From Myxococcales bacterium (GTDB lineage: Bacteria; Myxococcota_A; Bradymonadia; REDH01): a stretch of DNA of 34,193 nt. The stretch lies in contig JACKDJ010000036.1 in NCBI GenBank assembly GCA_020633625.1, forward strand, positions 1-34,193. The letters run 5' to 3'. Both the position numbers and the translations under genes were made by a program. This document shows positions 7,453-15,508 of the stretch, one piece after another (within the stretch, counting starts at the first letter, position 1; every line of letters begins with the position of its first letter). The notes under the pieces were generated by a model. That model had not been told where the DNA came from, did not search any database, and saw nothing but the letters and a program-made list of their open reading frames with translations.

Positions 7453-8355
7453 ATGAACAACATCGAGAGCTTCTTCGACCCCCGCACCTGGACGATGACG
7501 TACGTCGTCTGGGACCCCGCGACCCGCGACGCCGTCGTCGTCGACCCGGTCCTCGACTACGACCCCGCCAGCTCCAAGATCTGGACGGAGTCCGCCAACA
7601 AGGCCGTGGACTTCTGCAAGGCGAACGACCTCAACGTCCACTACGTCCTCGAGACCCACGCGCACGCCGACCACCTGTCGGGCTCGCAGGTCATCAAGCG
7701 CGCCTACCCGAACGCCAAGGTCGCGATCGGCCGCCGCATCACCGAGGTGCAGTCGGTCTTCAAGGGCGTGTTCGACCTGCCGCCCGACTTCCCGACCGAC
7801 GGCCGCCAGTTCGACCGCCTCCTCGACGACGGCGAGGTCGTCCACGCGGGCTCGATCGCCATCGAGGTCATCTTCACGCCCGGGCACACCCCCGCGTGCG
7901 CGACGTACAAGGTCGACGACGCGATCTTCACCGGCGACGCCCTCTTCATGCCGGACATGGGCACCGGTCGGTGCGACTTCCCCGCCGGTTCGGCCGACGA
8001 TCTCTACACCTCGATCGCCGACCGCCTGTACGCGCTCCCCGACGAGACCCGCGTCTTCGTCGGACACGACTACGGCCCGGGCGGCCGCGACATCGCCTGG
8101 GAGACGACGATCGGCGCCTCCAAGGCCAGCAACGTCCAGCTTCGCGCGGACTCGACGCGCGAGCAGTTCGTCGAGTTCCGCACCAAGCGAGACAAGACGC
8201 TCGAGGCGCCCAAGCTCCTGTTCCAGAGCGTCCAGGTCAACGTCGACGCCGGCGCGCTCCCGAAGCCGCACAACAACGAGATCCGCTACCTGCGCATCCC
8301 GATCAACGTGTTCCGGCCCGAGCCGAACGGCAAGATCGAGCTCGACGGGATCTGA
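7453..8355 (+). CDS. Persulfide dioxygenase-like metallo-beta-lactamase-fold enzyme
   Basis: Persulfide dioxygenases (ETHE1/CstB/Blh class) oxidise glutathione or coenzyme A persulfide to sulfite with non-heme iron. The 300-residue protein has the fold's metal motifs: T68-HAHADH-74 (His69, His71, Asp73, His74), GH145T, GD162ALF and GH205DYG. The family stretch PDMGTGRCDFPAGSADDLY follows. In ETHE1 the iron uses the equivalents of His69, His145 and Asp162. AGGAGG at 7442-7447 is the strongest ribosome binding site of the operon. Together with the rhodanese and the transporter pair it fits a sulfane-sulfur oxidation module. I see no sulfide:quinone oxidoreductase in the window. A glyoxalase-II-like hydrolase is a less likely alternative. 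Confidence 0.88.
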   Translation: MNNIESFFDPRTWTMTYVVWDPATRDAVVVDPVLDYDPASSKIWTESANKAVDFCKANDLNVHYVLETHAHADHLSGSQVIKRAYPNAKVAIGRRITEVQSVFKGVFDLPPDFPTDGRQFDRLLDDGEVVHAGSIAIEVIFTPGHTPACATYKVDDAIFTGDALFMPDMGTGRCDFPAGSADDLYTSIADRLYALPDETRVFVGHDYGPGGRDIAWETTIGASKASNVQLRADSTREQFVEFRTKRDKTLEAPKLLFQSVQVNVDAGALPKPHNNEIRYLRIPINVFRPEPNGKIELDGI

Positions 8356-8364
8356 CGCTCGCTC

Positions 8365-8398
8365 GGCCACGGGCTCGCCACCGAGCGGGCCCGTGGCC
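8365..8398. terminator. Strong hairpin at the end of the sulfur operon
   Basis: GGCCACGG (8365-8372) pairs with CCGTGGCC (8391-8398), and an inner GCTCG/CGAGC stem with a CCAC loop sits inside, leaving a 4-base bulge on the 3' side. It lies 10 bases after the dioxygenase stop and between convergent genes, so it may serve both strands. There is no T tract. Confidence 0.55.
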
Positions 8399-8438
8399 GC
8401 GGCGGGCCCGTCGGCGCGGGTCACCGTCCGCGACCGCG

Positions 8439-8912
8439 CTACTCGTCGGGACCAACGCCGAGATTGTCGGCCATCGAGCGCTGCAGCTCGCCGATGATCC
8501 GCGCGTTTGCACCGAAGTCCGCGCGGCCGCTCACGCTGGCGCTGCGGACGAACACAATCGAGCCGCCGTCACCGTTCGCCTCGACCCGGACATCGACGGT
8601 GGATCGCGCATGCGTCCATGGATCGCGGGCCGTCGCGGTGACGGTCCCCGCCGCCTCGTCCACAACGCCCAGCTCCATGTGCGGCGACCCGTCGATCGAC
8701 TCCGCCGCGGCCGCCAGGACACGCCCCCTCGGCAGCCGGAACGCCTGGGGCTTCACGTCGGGCGCCTCGGGCGTCTGGCCAGTCTCGACAGCCGTGATCG
8801 GCGGCCAGACGGCGAGGGCCCCAAAGCCGAGCGACACCACCACTGCGACCCCGACGCCGGCGGCGCGCAGCGCACGGCCGTAGCGACTCCGCCGACGCGG
8901 CGCGGGCGTCAC
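8439..8912 (-). CDS. DUF1499 family membrane-anchored protein
   Basis: Starting at the GTG that overlaps the upstream stop (GTGA, 8909-8912), the protein has 157 residues. It has a basic N terminus, a single membrane segment (AGVGVAVVVSLGFGALAVWP, about residues 17-36) and a DUF1499-like domain. The family ending VRSASVSGRADFGANARIIGELQ is recognisable. The function of DUF1499 is unknown. The frame is open upstream, but that part lies inside the lipoprotein gene, and the GTG start gives a sensible membrane anchor. It is the last gene of the dnaB operon. Confidence 0.7.
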   Translation of the reverse strand: MTPAPRRRSRYGRALRAAGVGVAVVVSLGFGALAVWPPITAVETGQTPEAPDVKPQAFRLPRGRVLAAAAESIDGSPHMELGVVDEAAGTVTATARDPWTHARSTVDVRVEANGDGGSIVFVRSASVSGRADFGANARIIGELQRSMADNLGVGPDE

Positions 8913-9601
8913 CAGACCTCCAGAGTGTAGATCGCCGTCGGCGTCAGCGGGCACGAGTACAGGTACGTCCCCGGCGCCAGCTCGACATCCCAGCTCCCCG
9001 TGCTCCCGGCCGCGACGCCGCCGGCCGACAGGATCGCGCCGCCCGGCCGGTCCGACGAGCGAATCCAAATCCCGGCCTCACGTTCGCCAGCGTTCGTCAC
9101 CGCAAACTCGACGTGTCCTGCCGGTGCTCGCACCACTGCCGCCTCGCGACCTAGCACTCCGCGGCGGGCGACCTCGAGGCAGTCCGCGTCGGCGCCAACC
9201 TCGAGCGTCGGCTCCACCTCGACGAAGCGGCAGCCAGACAGCGTCAGCGCGAGGCGAGCTGGCGCTGCGTCGTCACTCGAGACGACGCCATCGCCAGCGT
9301 CGCGCGTGAGCTCGAGCGAGCCCGCGGCGGCGAGGACCAGCTCGGCGGCGTTCGGCGGCGGAGCCGGGGGCTGAGGCGGTCGCGGCACGTCGGGCTCGAG
9401 GGCCGTCGTCGCGGCGGCCGTCCGCGGCTCGTCCGCGGTCGGTGACTCGTTTGCGGTGGACCCGTTCGCCGCCGCCTCGTTCGCGCTCGCCACCGCCGGC
9501 GCGTCTCCCGGCGTCGGCGCGGCCCCGCATCCGGCGATCGCGAGGCTGATCACGGACGTCGCCGCTATCGCCGCGCGAGCGACAGACCCGGCCCGGCTCA
9601 T
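8909..9601 (-). CDS. Lipoprotein with cupredoxin-like C-terminal domain
   Basis: The 230-residue product begins with a lipoprotein signal ending SLAIAGC25. A linker rich in Ala, Pro, Glu and Thr follows (about 26-85). The C-terminal third (about 145-230) looks like a cupredoxin-type beta sandwich: APAGHVEFAVTNAGEREAGI, then a GTYLYSCPLTPTAIYTLEVW ending that resembles the GTY.Y.C..HP ligand loop. The usual final His of a blue copper site is absent, so copper binding is doubtful. The start overlaps the dnaB stop (ATGA) and the stop overlaps the DUF1499 start (GTGA). It is expected at the outer membrane or periplasm; its role is unknown. Confidence 0.65.
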   Translation of the reverse strand: MSRAGSVARAAIAATSVISLAIAGCGAAPTPGDAPAVASANEAAANGSTANESPTADEPRTAAATTALEPDVPRPPQPPAPPPNAAELVLAAAGSLELTRDAGDGVVSSDDAAPARLALTLSGCRFVEVEPTLEVGADADCLEVARRGVLGREAAVVRAPAGHVEFAVTNAGEREAGIWIRSSDRPGGAILSAGGVAAGSTGSWDVELAPGTYLYSCPLTPTAIYTLEVW

Positions 9602-11082
9602 AGCCCCGGTGGTCGATCGGCGTCACCGGGCGGCGGCGGCAGATCGTGCGGGAGGTTCGAGAAGAGGGTGTACGGAGCGTGGAACTGGACGTCGACCTTT
9701 CCCGTCGAGCCCGAGCGGTGCTTGGCGATGATCACCTCGGTGACCGAGGCCGCGTCGGATCGACGCCCGCTTGGCGGCGCGCCGGGCAGCGCGGCACCAG
9801 GCGCAGCGACCGCGCCGGGCTCGTTGCCCTTCATCTGCTGGTAGTAGTCGTCGCGGTAGAGGAAGACGATGATGTCGGCGTCCTGCTCGATGGCGCCAGA
9901 CTCGCGTAGGTCCGAGAGCAGCGGTCGCTTGTCGGTCCGCGACTCGACACCGCGGTTGAGCTGCGACAACGCGATCACGGGCACGTGCAGTTCCTTGGCG
10001 AGCTGCTTGAGGTTGCGCGAGATCTCCGAGATCTGCTGCTCGCGGCTCGTGTTCTTCGACGTCGAGCTCGCGGTCATGAGCTGGAGATAGTCGACGACGA
10101 CGATGCCGATGTCGCGCTCCTGCTTGAGCTGTCGGCACTTGCGCATCATCTCCGAGACGGGGATCGCGGCCGTGTCGTCGACGTACAGTCGCAGCTCGCG
10201 CAGGGTCGAGAAGCCGTTGTAGAGCTTCTCCCATCGCGCGGGCGGGAGATCACCGGTCCGGACGGCCTCCATCGGCACCATGGACTCGGCGCACCAGAGG
10301 CGCGTCGCGAGCTGCTCGCGCGACATCTCGAGCGAGAAGATCACGCCGGCCGTCGCGCCGCGCCGGTCCTTCGCAGCGTTGACCAGCATGTTCAGCGCGA
10401 ACGCCGTCTTTCCCATGCCGGGACGGGCCGCGAGGATGATCAGGTCGCTCGGTTGCCAGCCGGCCGTGATCTTGTCGAGCGCGTGAAAGCCGCTCGGCAC
10501 GCCGACGACGTCGCGGCGGCCGGACTTGTGCGCCTCGGAGAGCCGCTCCGCGAGGTCGAGCGCGGGGCGGAGCGCCTCCTTGAGCGAGACGACCGACGAG
10601 ACGCCGCCGGTGTTCGCGAGGGCAGACGCCTTCTGCGCGAGCTCGTCGACGAACCCGCTCACGTCGTCGACCTCGGTGCGCGCGATATGCGCGGCCTCGG
10701 TGGCGAACGCGATGACGCCGCGGAGCGTCGACTTCTCCTTGACGATGGTCGCGTAGTGGTTCGCGTTGGCGACGGTGGGGACCAACGCGGATAGCTGCGC
10801 GACGTACGCGGCTCCGCCGGCGGGCTCGAGCAGCTCGAGCTCGCGCAGCTTCTTCACGACGAGGACGCCGTCGATCGCCTCCTGCGCGTCGTCGAGCTCG
10901 AGGACCGCCCGGTAGATGCAGCGGTGGCTCTCGAGATAGAAGTCCTCGACGGCGAGCGTGTTGCCGATGGACTTCATGATTCCCGGGTCGAGCAGCACGG
11001 CGCCGAGCACGGCGCGCTCGGCGTCGGGATCGTGCGGCTGCGCGGCGACCGCGCGTCGGACGTCGGCCCCGGAGTCGCTCAT
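9598..11082 (-). CDS. dnaB: Replicative DNA helicase DnaB
   Basis: DnaB is the hexameric 5'-3' helicase of the replication fork and recruits primase. The 494-residue protein has the N-terminal helical domain (about 15-120, starting PHDPDAERAVLGAVLLDP). The RecA-like motor has Walker A ARPGMGKT (219-226), Walker B VVVDYLQLM (328-336), QLNRGVESR near 374 and DLRESGAIEQDADI at 391-404. Residues about 418-445 form an Ala/Pro/Gly-rich insert before the terminal VIIAKHRSGSTG motif, longer than in typical DnaB. The gene lies 34 bases after a lipoprotein gene and overlaps another downstream, an unusual operon for a replication gene. Confidence 0.97.
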   Translation of the reverse strand: MSDSGADVRRAVAAQPHDPDAERAVLGAVLLDPGIMKSIGNTLAVEDFYLESHRCIYRAVLELDDAQEAIDGVLVVKKLRELELLEPAGGAAYVAQLSALVPTVANANHYATIVKEKSTLRGVIAFATEAAHIARTEVDDVSGFVDELAQKASALANTGGVSSVVSLKEALRPALDLAERLSEAHKSGRRDVVGVPSGFHALDKITAGWQPSDLIILAARPGMGKTAFALNMLVNAAKDRRGATAGVIFSLEMSREQLATRLWCAESMVPMEAVRTGDLPPARWEKLYNGFSTLRELRLYVDDTAAIPVSEMMRKCRQLKQERDIGIVVVDYLQLMTASSTSKNTSREQQISEISRNLKQLAKELHVPVIALSQLNRGVESRTDKRPLLSDLRESGAIEQDADIIVFLYRDDYYQQMKGNEPGAVAAPGAALPGAPPSGRRSDAASVTEVIIAKHRSGSTGKVDVQFHAPYTLFSNLPHDLPPPPGDADRPPGL

Positions 11083-11116
11083 CGGTGCGCCGGTGTAGCG
11101 ATCCGAGCCGCGGGGC

Positions 11117-11854
11117 TCACTGCGGACGGAGATCGAGCGCCTCGATCGAGTCGAGGATCGCCTTCATCGTGGCGGAGTGGAGGTCGTACTGGTCGCCGGC
11201 CACGAAGACCGTGAACATCGTCGGCTTGCCCGGCAGATCCAGCGCCTGCGCGATGATGTACTGGGGCACCGGCTCACCGCGCAGGAGCGCGTCGGCCTCG
11301 GTGCGGTACCCGGGGATGCCGTTGAAGGTCCGCGTCTGCGTGCGATCGGGGACGATGCGGACGTTCTCGAAGCCGATCGTCTCGGTCAGGTCCGAGAACG
11401 ACGAGTCGACCAGCTGGATCGAGTCGCTGTTCGCGACGACCAGACGGAGGCCGGTGTTCGGCGGGCCGACGAACGTGATCGAGTCGTCGCTGGTGCCGAG
11501 TCCGGCCATGCCGGGCTCGCCGCTGCCGCCGTCCAGCCGGCTCCACCCTTCGGGGAGCGTGAAGCGGACGTTGAAGCGCGGAGACGTGTAGACGCCGTCG
11601 ACGAGGCTGTCGGGAGCAGCGGCGGCGCCGGAGCCTTCGGCCGCGGCCGGAGCAGCCTCAGCGGCGGGCTCCGCTGCCGCGGGCTCCGCTGCCGCGGGTT
11701 CGGCCGCCGCGGGCTCCGCTGCGGCGGGCTCGGCTGCCTGCTCAGCGGCCGGGCCCGTTCCGGGGGGCGCCTCTTCGGTCTCGACGGGGGCACTCGAGGG
11801 GCAGCCAGCGGACAGCAGGCCCACGCAGAGGACGGCAAAGAAAGCGGCGCGCAT
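11117..11854 (-). CDS. Lipoprotein with Ala-Glu-Pro repeat linker, first gene of the dnaB operon
   Basis: The 245-residue protein starts with a lipoprotein signal (lipobox LSAGC, Cys18). A low-complexity linker follows, with five AEPAA units at residues 41-65. From about residue 85 a globular domain begins: YTSPRFNVRFTLPEGWSRLDGG, then VGPPNTGLRLVVANSD, ending STMKAILDSIEAL. The domain resembles the small alpha/beta domains in lipoproteins that start with a user-specified PEGW/P.GW motif (DcrB/PsbP-like), but I cannot assign a family firmly. GGAG lies 5 bases before the ATG. A clear promoter is at 11891-11920. Function unknown. Confidence 0.72.
   Translation of the reverse strand: MRAAFFAVLCVGLLSAGCPSSAPVETEEAPPGTGPAAEQAAEPAAAEPAAAEPAAAEPAAAEPAAEAAPAAAEGSGAAAAPDSLVDGVYTSPRFNVRFTLPEGWSRLDGGSGEPGMAGLGTSDDSITFVGPPNTGLRLVVANSDSIQLVDSSFSDLTETIGFENVRIVPDRTQTRTFNGIPGYRTEADALLRGEPVPQYIIAQALDLPGKPTMFTVFVAGDQYDLHSATMKAILDSIEALDLRPQ
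11660..11734 (-). repeat. Five 15-base tandem units encoding AEPAA
   Basis: Five consecutive 15-base units encode the AEPAA linker of the lipoprotein. Unit sequences differ slightly at third positions. In-frame repeats like this can change copy number without a frameshift; the linker probably spans periplasm or cell wall. Confidence 0.8.
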
Positions 11855-11890
11855 AACGACTCCGAGCTACCGGGCGGCGAAGGATGCGGG

Positions 11891-11920
11891 ATCCTAGGGT
11901 GAGCGCGCGCCGAGTGTCAA
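11891..11920 (-). promoter_or_regulatory. Sigma-70 promoter of the lipoprotein-dnaB operon
   Basis: On the minus strand TTGACA (11920-11915) is followed after 18 bases by TAGGAT (11896-11891). The -35 box is perfect and the -10 box matches TATAAT at 4 of 6 positions. The predicted start near 11884 leaves a 30-base leader to the ATG at 11854. Confidence 0.65.
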
Positions 11921-11989
11921 TCTGGCTCGATCCCCTCGCGAAACACCCGGCGGAACCGGGCCAGCGGCGCCTCTGCGCGCCGCGACGGC

Positions 11990-12325
11990 TCAGCCCTGCT
12001 CGCGCTCCTGCGCCTCGCGCCGGGTCACGAGCTCCTCGATGATCGTACGCGACTCGGGCGTGAGCTGCGTGAACTGCACGCCCATCCCGGGGTGCTCGCC
12101 CGAGTCGATGACGCGGACGACCTCGCCCTCGCCCTCGACCGTCTCGAAGTCATCGAGGATCACGGAGAACTTCAGGTTCACCTTGGTCCCCACCGGCAGC
12201 GGCTGCTTCGACCGGATGAACACGCCGCCGCGGCTGATGTCCGTGACGTACTCCGCGATGAAGTCGTCGATCGAGGAGAACGCCTCGTTGATGTTCAGCC
12301 GCTGATGTCGTCGCTGGTCTTGCAT
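11990..12325 (-). CDS. PilZ domain c-di-GMP receptor
   Basis: The 111-residue protein is a single PilZ domain. Both c-di-GMP contacts are present: R5-RHQ-R9 (RxxxR) and D29-IS-RGG34 (D/NxSxxG). The following GVFIRSKQPLPVGTKVNLKF is typical of the PilZ subfamily expanded in myxobacteria. It probably acts as a small adaptor for motility, secretion or envelope control, but no partner can be named from the sequence. The frame is open to 12373; the ATG at 12325 is chosen because the promoter at 12359-12387 lies inside the longer version and because PilZ proteins normally begin just before RRxxR. Confidence 0.9.
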   Translation of the reverse strand: MQDQRRHQRLNINEAFSSIDDFIAEYVTDISRGGVFIRSKQPLPVGTKVNLKFSVILDDFETVEGEGEVVRVIDSGEHPGMGVQFTQLTPESRTIIEELVTRREAQEREQG

Positions 12326-12358
12326 CGGAGCGCACACGATTCGAGGTCGATCGGTCGT

Positions 12359-12387
12359 TTTATACGACCGCACCCGGGACGCGTCAA
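12359..12387 (-). promoter_or_regulatory. Sigma-70 promoter of the PilZ gene
   Basis: On the minus strand TTGACG (12387-12382) and TATAAA (12364-12359) are separated by the ideal 17 bases; each box matches its consensus at 5 of 6 positions. The predicted start near 12352 gives a 27-base leader to the ATG at 12325. The promoter points away from rho. Confidence 0.75.
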
Positions 12388-12570
12388 AACCGTGGGTCTG
12401 CGGTCACATCGGATCACACCCGCGCCGCATACACGCCAACGCGAACCCGTACCATCGACCGACGCATCGTCGTGCACAACTTCTTGGGTGCGCGGCCTCC
12501 GCGACCGCGCTATACCGCCCCGACCCCATCGCCAGGAACCGCGGGCCCTGGACCCTCGCCCGCGCCGCCC

Positions 12571-13887
12571 ATGAAGAAGACCCTAAAGCTCGGCCAGGAC
12601 AAGAAGCTCCTAAAGAAGACGGGCGACTCCTACTCGCTCGAGATGGCCGATATCCGCGCCATGACCACCGAGGAGCTCTCGGACCTCGCCCGCGCGCTCG
12701 GCCACGAAGGCGGCATGGGCATCCGCCGCTCCGACCTCGTCCTGATGGTCGCCAAGGGCTTCGATGGGCCCGAGGTCGTGCAGCTCGGTGAAGGCTGCCT
12801 CGAGATCCACGAAGACGGCTTCGGGTTCTTGCGCGCCCCCGAGCACAATTACCTCCCCTGCCCGTACGACATCTACGTCTCTCCTTCGCAGATCCGGCGC
12901 TTCTCGCTCCGCAAGGGCGACACCGTCCGCGGACGCGTCCGACCCCCGAAAGACAACGAGCGCTTCTACGCGCTGCTCGAGGTCGAGTCGATCAATGGCG
13001 AGTCTCCTGACCGCGCGATCGAGAAGCCGCTCTTCGACAACCTGACCCCCCTCTACCCCGACGAGCGCCTGCGGCTCGAGCGCGACCCGACCAACCTCTC
13101 GACGCGCGTCCTCGACCTGTTCGCTCCCATCGGAAAGGGGCAGCGCGCGCTCATCGTCGCGCCGCCACGGACCGGAAAGACCGTCCTCATGCAGGCGATC
13201 GCCAACGCGATCACGCACAACCACCCCGACGTCGTCCTCATGGTGCTGCTCATCGACGAGCGCCCCGAAGAGGTGACCGACATGGCCCGAAACGTCGATG
13301 GCCTCGTCGTCTCGTCGACGTTCGACGAGCCCGCCGAACGCCACATCGCCGTCGCCGAGATGGTCATCGAACGTGCAAAGCGCCTCGTCGAGCACGGCGA
13401 AGACGTCGTGATCCTCCTCGACTCCATCACTCGCCTCGCGCGCGCCTACAACACCGTCGTCCCGCCCTCCGGCAAGATCCTGTCCGGTGGCGTCGACTCC
13501 AACGCGCTCCACAAGCCCAAGCGCTTCTTCGGCGCCGCGCGCAACATCGAGAACGGCGGCTCGCTCACCATCATCGCGACCGCCCTGATCGACACCGGCA
13601 GCCGCATGGATGAGGTCATCTTCGAGGAGTTCAAGGGCACCGGAAACTGCGAGCTGCACCTCGACCGCAAGCTCATGGAGAAGCGGATCTTCCCTTGCCT
13701 CGACCTCCACAAGTCCGGTACGCGAAAGGAAGAGCTGCTGCTCGACGCCGAGACCCTGCAGCGCACCTACCTGCTGCGCCAGCACTTCCTCACGCCGCTC
13801 AACGCCGTCGACGCCATGACGTTCGTCCACGACCAGCTCAAGAAGACGAAGACCAACAAGGACTTCCTCGACTCCATGAACTCGTGA
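12571..13887 (+). CDS. rho: Transcription termination factor Rho
   Basis: Rho is the hexameric RNA-dependent ATPase that ends transcription at C-rich, unstructured RNA. From the ATG at 12571 the protein has 438 residues. It has an N-terminal helix bundle (about 25-65), an RNA-binding cold-shock fold (CLEIHEDGFGFLRAPEHNYLPCPYDIYVSPSQIRRF), Walker A APPRTGKT (197-204), Walker B VVILLD (279-284), the Q-loop region SGKILSGGVD and the R-loop EFKGTGN. A GTG at 12472 would add 33 Pro-rich residues; I prefer the ATG because the family normally starts near MKK or MNL. The 245-base gap to the divergent PilZ gene may hold a leader. Its stop overlaps the next start (GTGA). Confidence 0.95.
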   Translation: MKKTLKLGQDKKLLKKTGDSYSLEMADIRAMTTEELSDLARALGHEGGMGIRRSDLVLMVAKGFDGPEVVQLGEGCLEIHEDGFGFLRAPEHNYLPCPYDIYVSPSQIRRFSLRKGDTVRGRVRPPKDNERFYALLEVESINGESPDRAIEKPLFDNLTPLYPDERLRLERDPTNLSTRVLDLFAPIGKGQRALIVAPPRTGKTVLMQAIANAITHNHPDVVLMVLLIDERPEEVTDMARNVDGLVVSSTFDEPAERHIAVAEMVIERAKRLVEHGEDVVILLDSITRLARAYNTVVPPSGKILSGGVDSNALHKPKRFFGAARNIENGGSLTIIATALIDTGSRMDEVIFEEFKGTGNCELHLDRKLMEKRIFPCLDLHKSGTRKEELLLDAETLQRTYLLRQHFLTPLNAVDAMTFVHDQLKKTKTNKDFLDSMNS

Positions 13888-14534
13888 CCCGCCGACTCGA
13901 CCCCACCCAGCTCCGCGCCCTCCGCGCCGCCCGCGCCGTCACCCTCGGCTCTGCCATAGGGGCCGCCAGCTGCGGCGCCGATCCGGGAAACGCAGGAGAT
14001 GACGACGCGAGCGACGACGCCGCGCTCGACGCCGCCCGGGACAGCGGCGTCGCCGACACCGCCGAAGAAGACACCGCCCTCGTCGACGTCTGCGCCGACT
14101 GCGACGGAAGCGATCTCGACCTCGGAGCTGAGGACGCGACGGACGCGGCCGACGCCGACTCCACAACTGACGCCGACGCGGCCACAGACACCGACGCGGC
14201 CACAGACACCGACCCCGCTCCCGACGCCGACGCCGACGCCGACGTCGCCCCCGACGCAGATACCGGCGCAGATGTCGGCGCAGACACGACCGATGTCGCC
14301 GCAGATCCGGGGGATCTAGGCCCCGGCGACACCGCGGACGCGGACGCCGACACCGCGGACGTCACCGACGCCTCCGATGTCGACATCTGCAAGCCCGAGA
14401 TGGACGGGGTCTGCCCGTCGAGCTGCACGATCGACAACGACTACGACTGCTGCACCGCCGACACGTGGTGCTTCTACGACCCGGAGTTCGGGTGCGCGTG
14501 CGCCGTTCCGGGGCCGTTCGTCCCGCCGGCATGA
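13884..14534 (+). CDS. Asp/Ala-rich lipoprotein coupled to rho
   Basis: The GTG start at 13884 overlaps the rho stop (GTGA). The 216-residue product has a basic N terminus and a lipoprotein-like signal ending GAASC30. About 150 residues composed mainly of Asp, Ala and Thr follow (DADAD, TDTDAATDTD). The C-terminal part (about 170-216) is cysteine-rich: CKPEMDGVCPSSCTIDNDYDCCTADTW and FGCACAVPG, probably disulfide-bonded. Highly acidic lipoprotein linkers of this type are common in myxobacterial surface proteins and may bind calcium. No function is known. The lipobox is imperfect, so secretion by another signal type is possible. Overlap with rho suggests co-expression. Confidence 0.7.
   Translation: MTRRLDPTQLRALRAARAVTLGSAIGAASCGADPGNAGDDDASDDAALDAARDSGVADTAEEDTALVDVCADCDGSDLDLGAEDATDAADADSTTDADAATDTDAATDTDPAPDADADADVAPDADTGADVGADTTDVAADPGDLGPGDTADADADTADVTDASDVDICKPEMDGVCPSSCTIDNDYDCCTADTWCFYDPEFGCACAVPGPFVPPA
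14175..14210 (+). repeat. Two perfect 18-base tandem units in the acidic linker
   Basis: The 18-base unit GACGCGGCCACAGACACC occurs twice in direct succession and encodes DAATDT twice. It lies in the Asp-rich linker and probably arose by slippage. Confidence 0.8.
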
Positions 14535-14556
14535 CCGTCGCGGCGCCGTGACGGTC
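14533..14556 (+). terminator. Hairpin after the rho-lipoprotein unit
   Basis: GACCGTC (14533-14539) and GACGGTC (14550-14556) are perfect 7-bp arms around a GC-rich 10-base loop. The 5' arm includes the last bases of the lipoprotein TGA. It lies 5 bases before the next gene's GTG start, so it could end the rho unit or affect translation of the ferritin-like gene. Confidence 0.35.
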
Positions 14557-14561
14557 TCGTC

Positions 14562-15401
14562 GTGACGCCGCTCCGGTTCGGCGACGACTCGGCGTTCGCC
14601 GCGGAGCACCGGCGCCTGATGCGCGAGGCGGTTCGCCGCAGCGCACCCCTCGAGCGCCCCGCCGAGCCTGTCACGTCTGGTCAACGCCCCGAAGCGATCG
14701 GGCTGGCCCGCGAGAACTGGCGGGCCCGCATGGCCCACGAGCACCGGAGCGCCGCGGTCTTCGCCGAGCTCGTGCGGTTCGTGATGGCTGCGGGCGCCCC
14801 GCCGTCGTTCCACTCCGTGATGGCGCGGATGGCGCTCGACGAGCTGCTCCACGCCGAGCTGTGCGGCGAGGTGGTGGCTGCGCTCGGCGGCGCGCCCGAG
14901 GTCGAGCAGGACACTTCGCTGATCGTCCCACTCCCGCTCCACGCGGACTGCACGCCGCTCGTCGCCGCCGCCCGAAACGTGCTGTTCGCCTGCTGCCTGT
15001 CCGAGACGATCTCGATGGCGCTGCTCGCGGCAGAGCTCGAGCGCACGAACGCCCCGTACATCGTCGACGTCGTGCGGCAGCTCGCCAGCGACGAGGTGAC
15101 GCACGCGCGGTTCGGCTGGGAGTTCCTCGCCTGGGCAGCCCCCCGCATGGAGCCCCACGAGCGCGACCAGGTCGACAGCTATCTGCCTCGCGCACTTGCA
15201 GCGATCGAGCGAGAGATGCTGGCGGCGATGCCGATGAACCGTCGCGTCGACCCGGCTGTGCTGCGCGAGGCCGAGCAGCTCGGGCTCAGCGCGTCGAAGC
15301 CGGCGCGGGAGCTGCTCTCGCTGACGCTGACCACGGTGATCGTGCCCCGCCTCGACGACCTCGGCTTCGCCGCCACGCCCGCGTGGGAGCGCCGCGGATA
15401 G
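14562..15401 (+). CDS. Ferritin-like di-iron protein
   Basis: The 279-residue helical protein shows a complete carboxylate-bridged di-iron pattern: Glu60 (AHEHRSA), Glu94-x-x-His97 (DELLHAE), Glu148 (LSETI) and Glu178-x-x-His181 (SDEVTHARFGW). This E...ExxH...E...ExxH layout is that of ferritin-like oxygenases and oxidases, including AurF-type N-oxygenases. Uncharacterised homologues are frequent in myxobacteria. It starts with GTG at 14562; no strong ribosome binding site is seen. The substrate is unknown. It lies just upstream of a flavoprotein oxidoreductase cassette, so a joint oxidative pathway is possible (inference). Confidence 0.75.
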   Translation: MTPLRFGDDSAFAAEHRRLMREAVRRSAPLERPAEPVTSGQRPEAIGLARENWRARMAHEHRSAAVFAELVRFVMAAGAPPSFHSVMARMALDELLHAELCGEVVAALGGAPEVEQDTSLIVPLPLHADCTPLVAAARNVLFACCLSETISMALLAAELERTNAPYIVDVVRQLASDEVTHARFGWEFLAWAAPRMEPHERDQVDSYLPRALAAIEREMLAAMPMNRRVDPAVLREAEQLGLSASKPARELLSLTLTTVIVPRLDDLGFAATPAWERRG

Positions 15402-15508
15402 CGGGCCCGCGGCGTCCGCCACCGCGTCGTCACGCCGCGGCGAGCTTGAACCGGGTCGACCGGCGCCGTATCACCGGTGCGGCCACGCACCGGACCCGAC
15501 GAAGCGAC

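Noticed and set aside
6691..8424. 577-codon minus-strand frame across the sulfur operon
   Set aside because: Low-complexity Asp/Val/Arg composition opposite three genes with clear motifs; shadow frame.
11105..11118. GAGCC-GCGG-GGCTC hairpin between the lipoprotein gene and dnaB as an attenuator
   Set aside because: A 5-bp stem is expected by chance in DNA of this GC content; position alone is not enough.
12484..12516. TTGGGT ... TATACC as a rho promoter
   Set aside because: The spacer is 21 bases, too long for a sigma-70 promoter.
12472..12570. 33-residue N-terminal extension of Rho from a GTG start
   Set aside because: The extension is Pro/Arg-rich with no known Rho motif; the ATG at 12571 fits the family. 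An extended start cannot be fully excluded.
12610..13830. 406-codon minus-strand frame opposite rho
   Set aside because: Rho is unambiguous on the plus strand and the opposing frame has no recognisable features.
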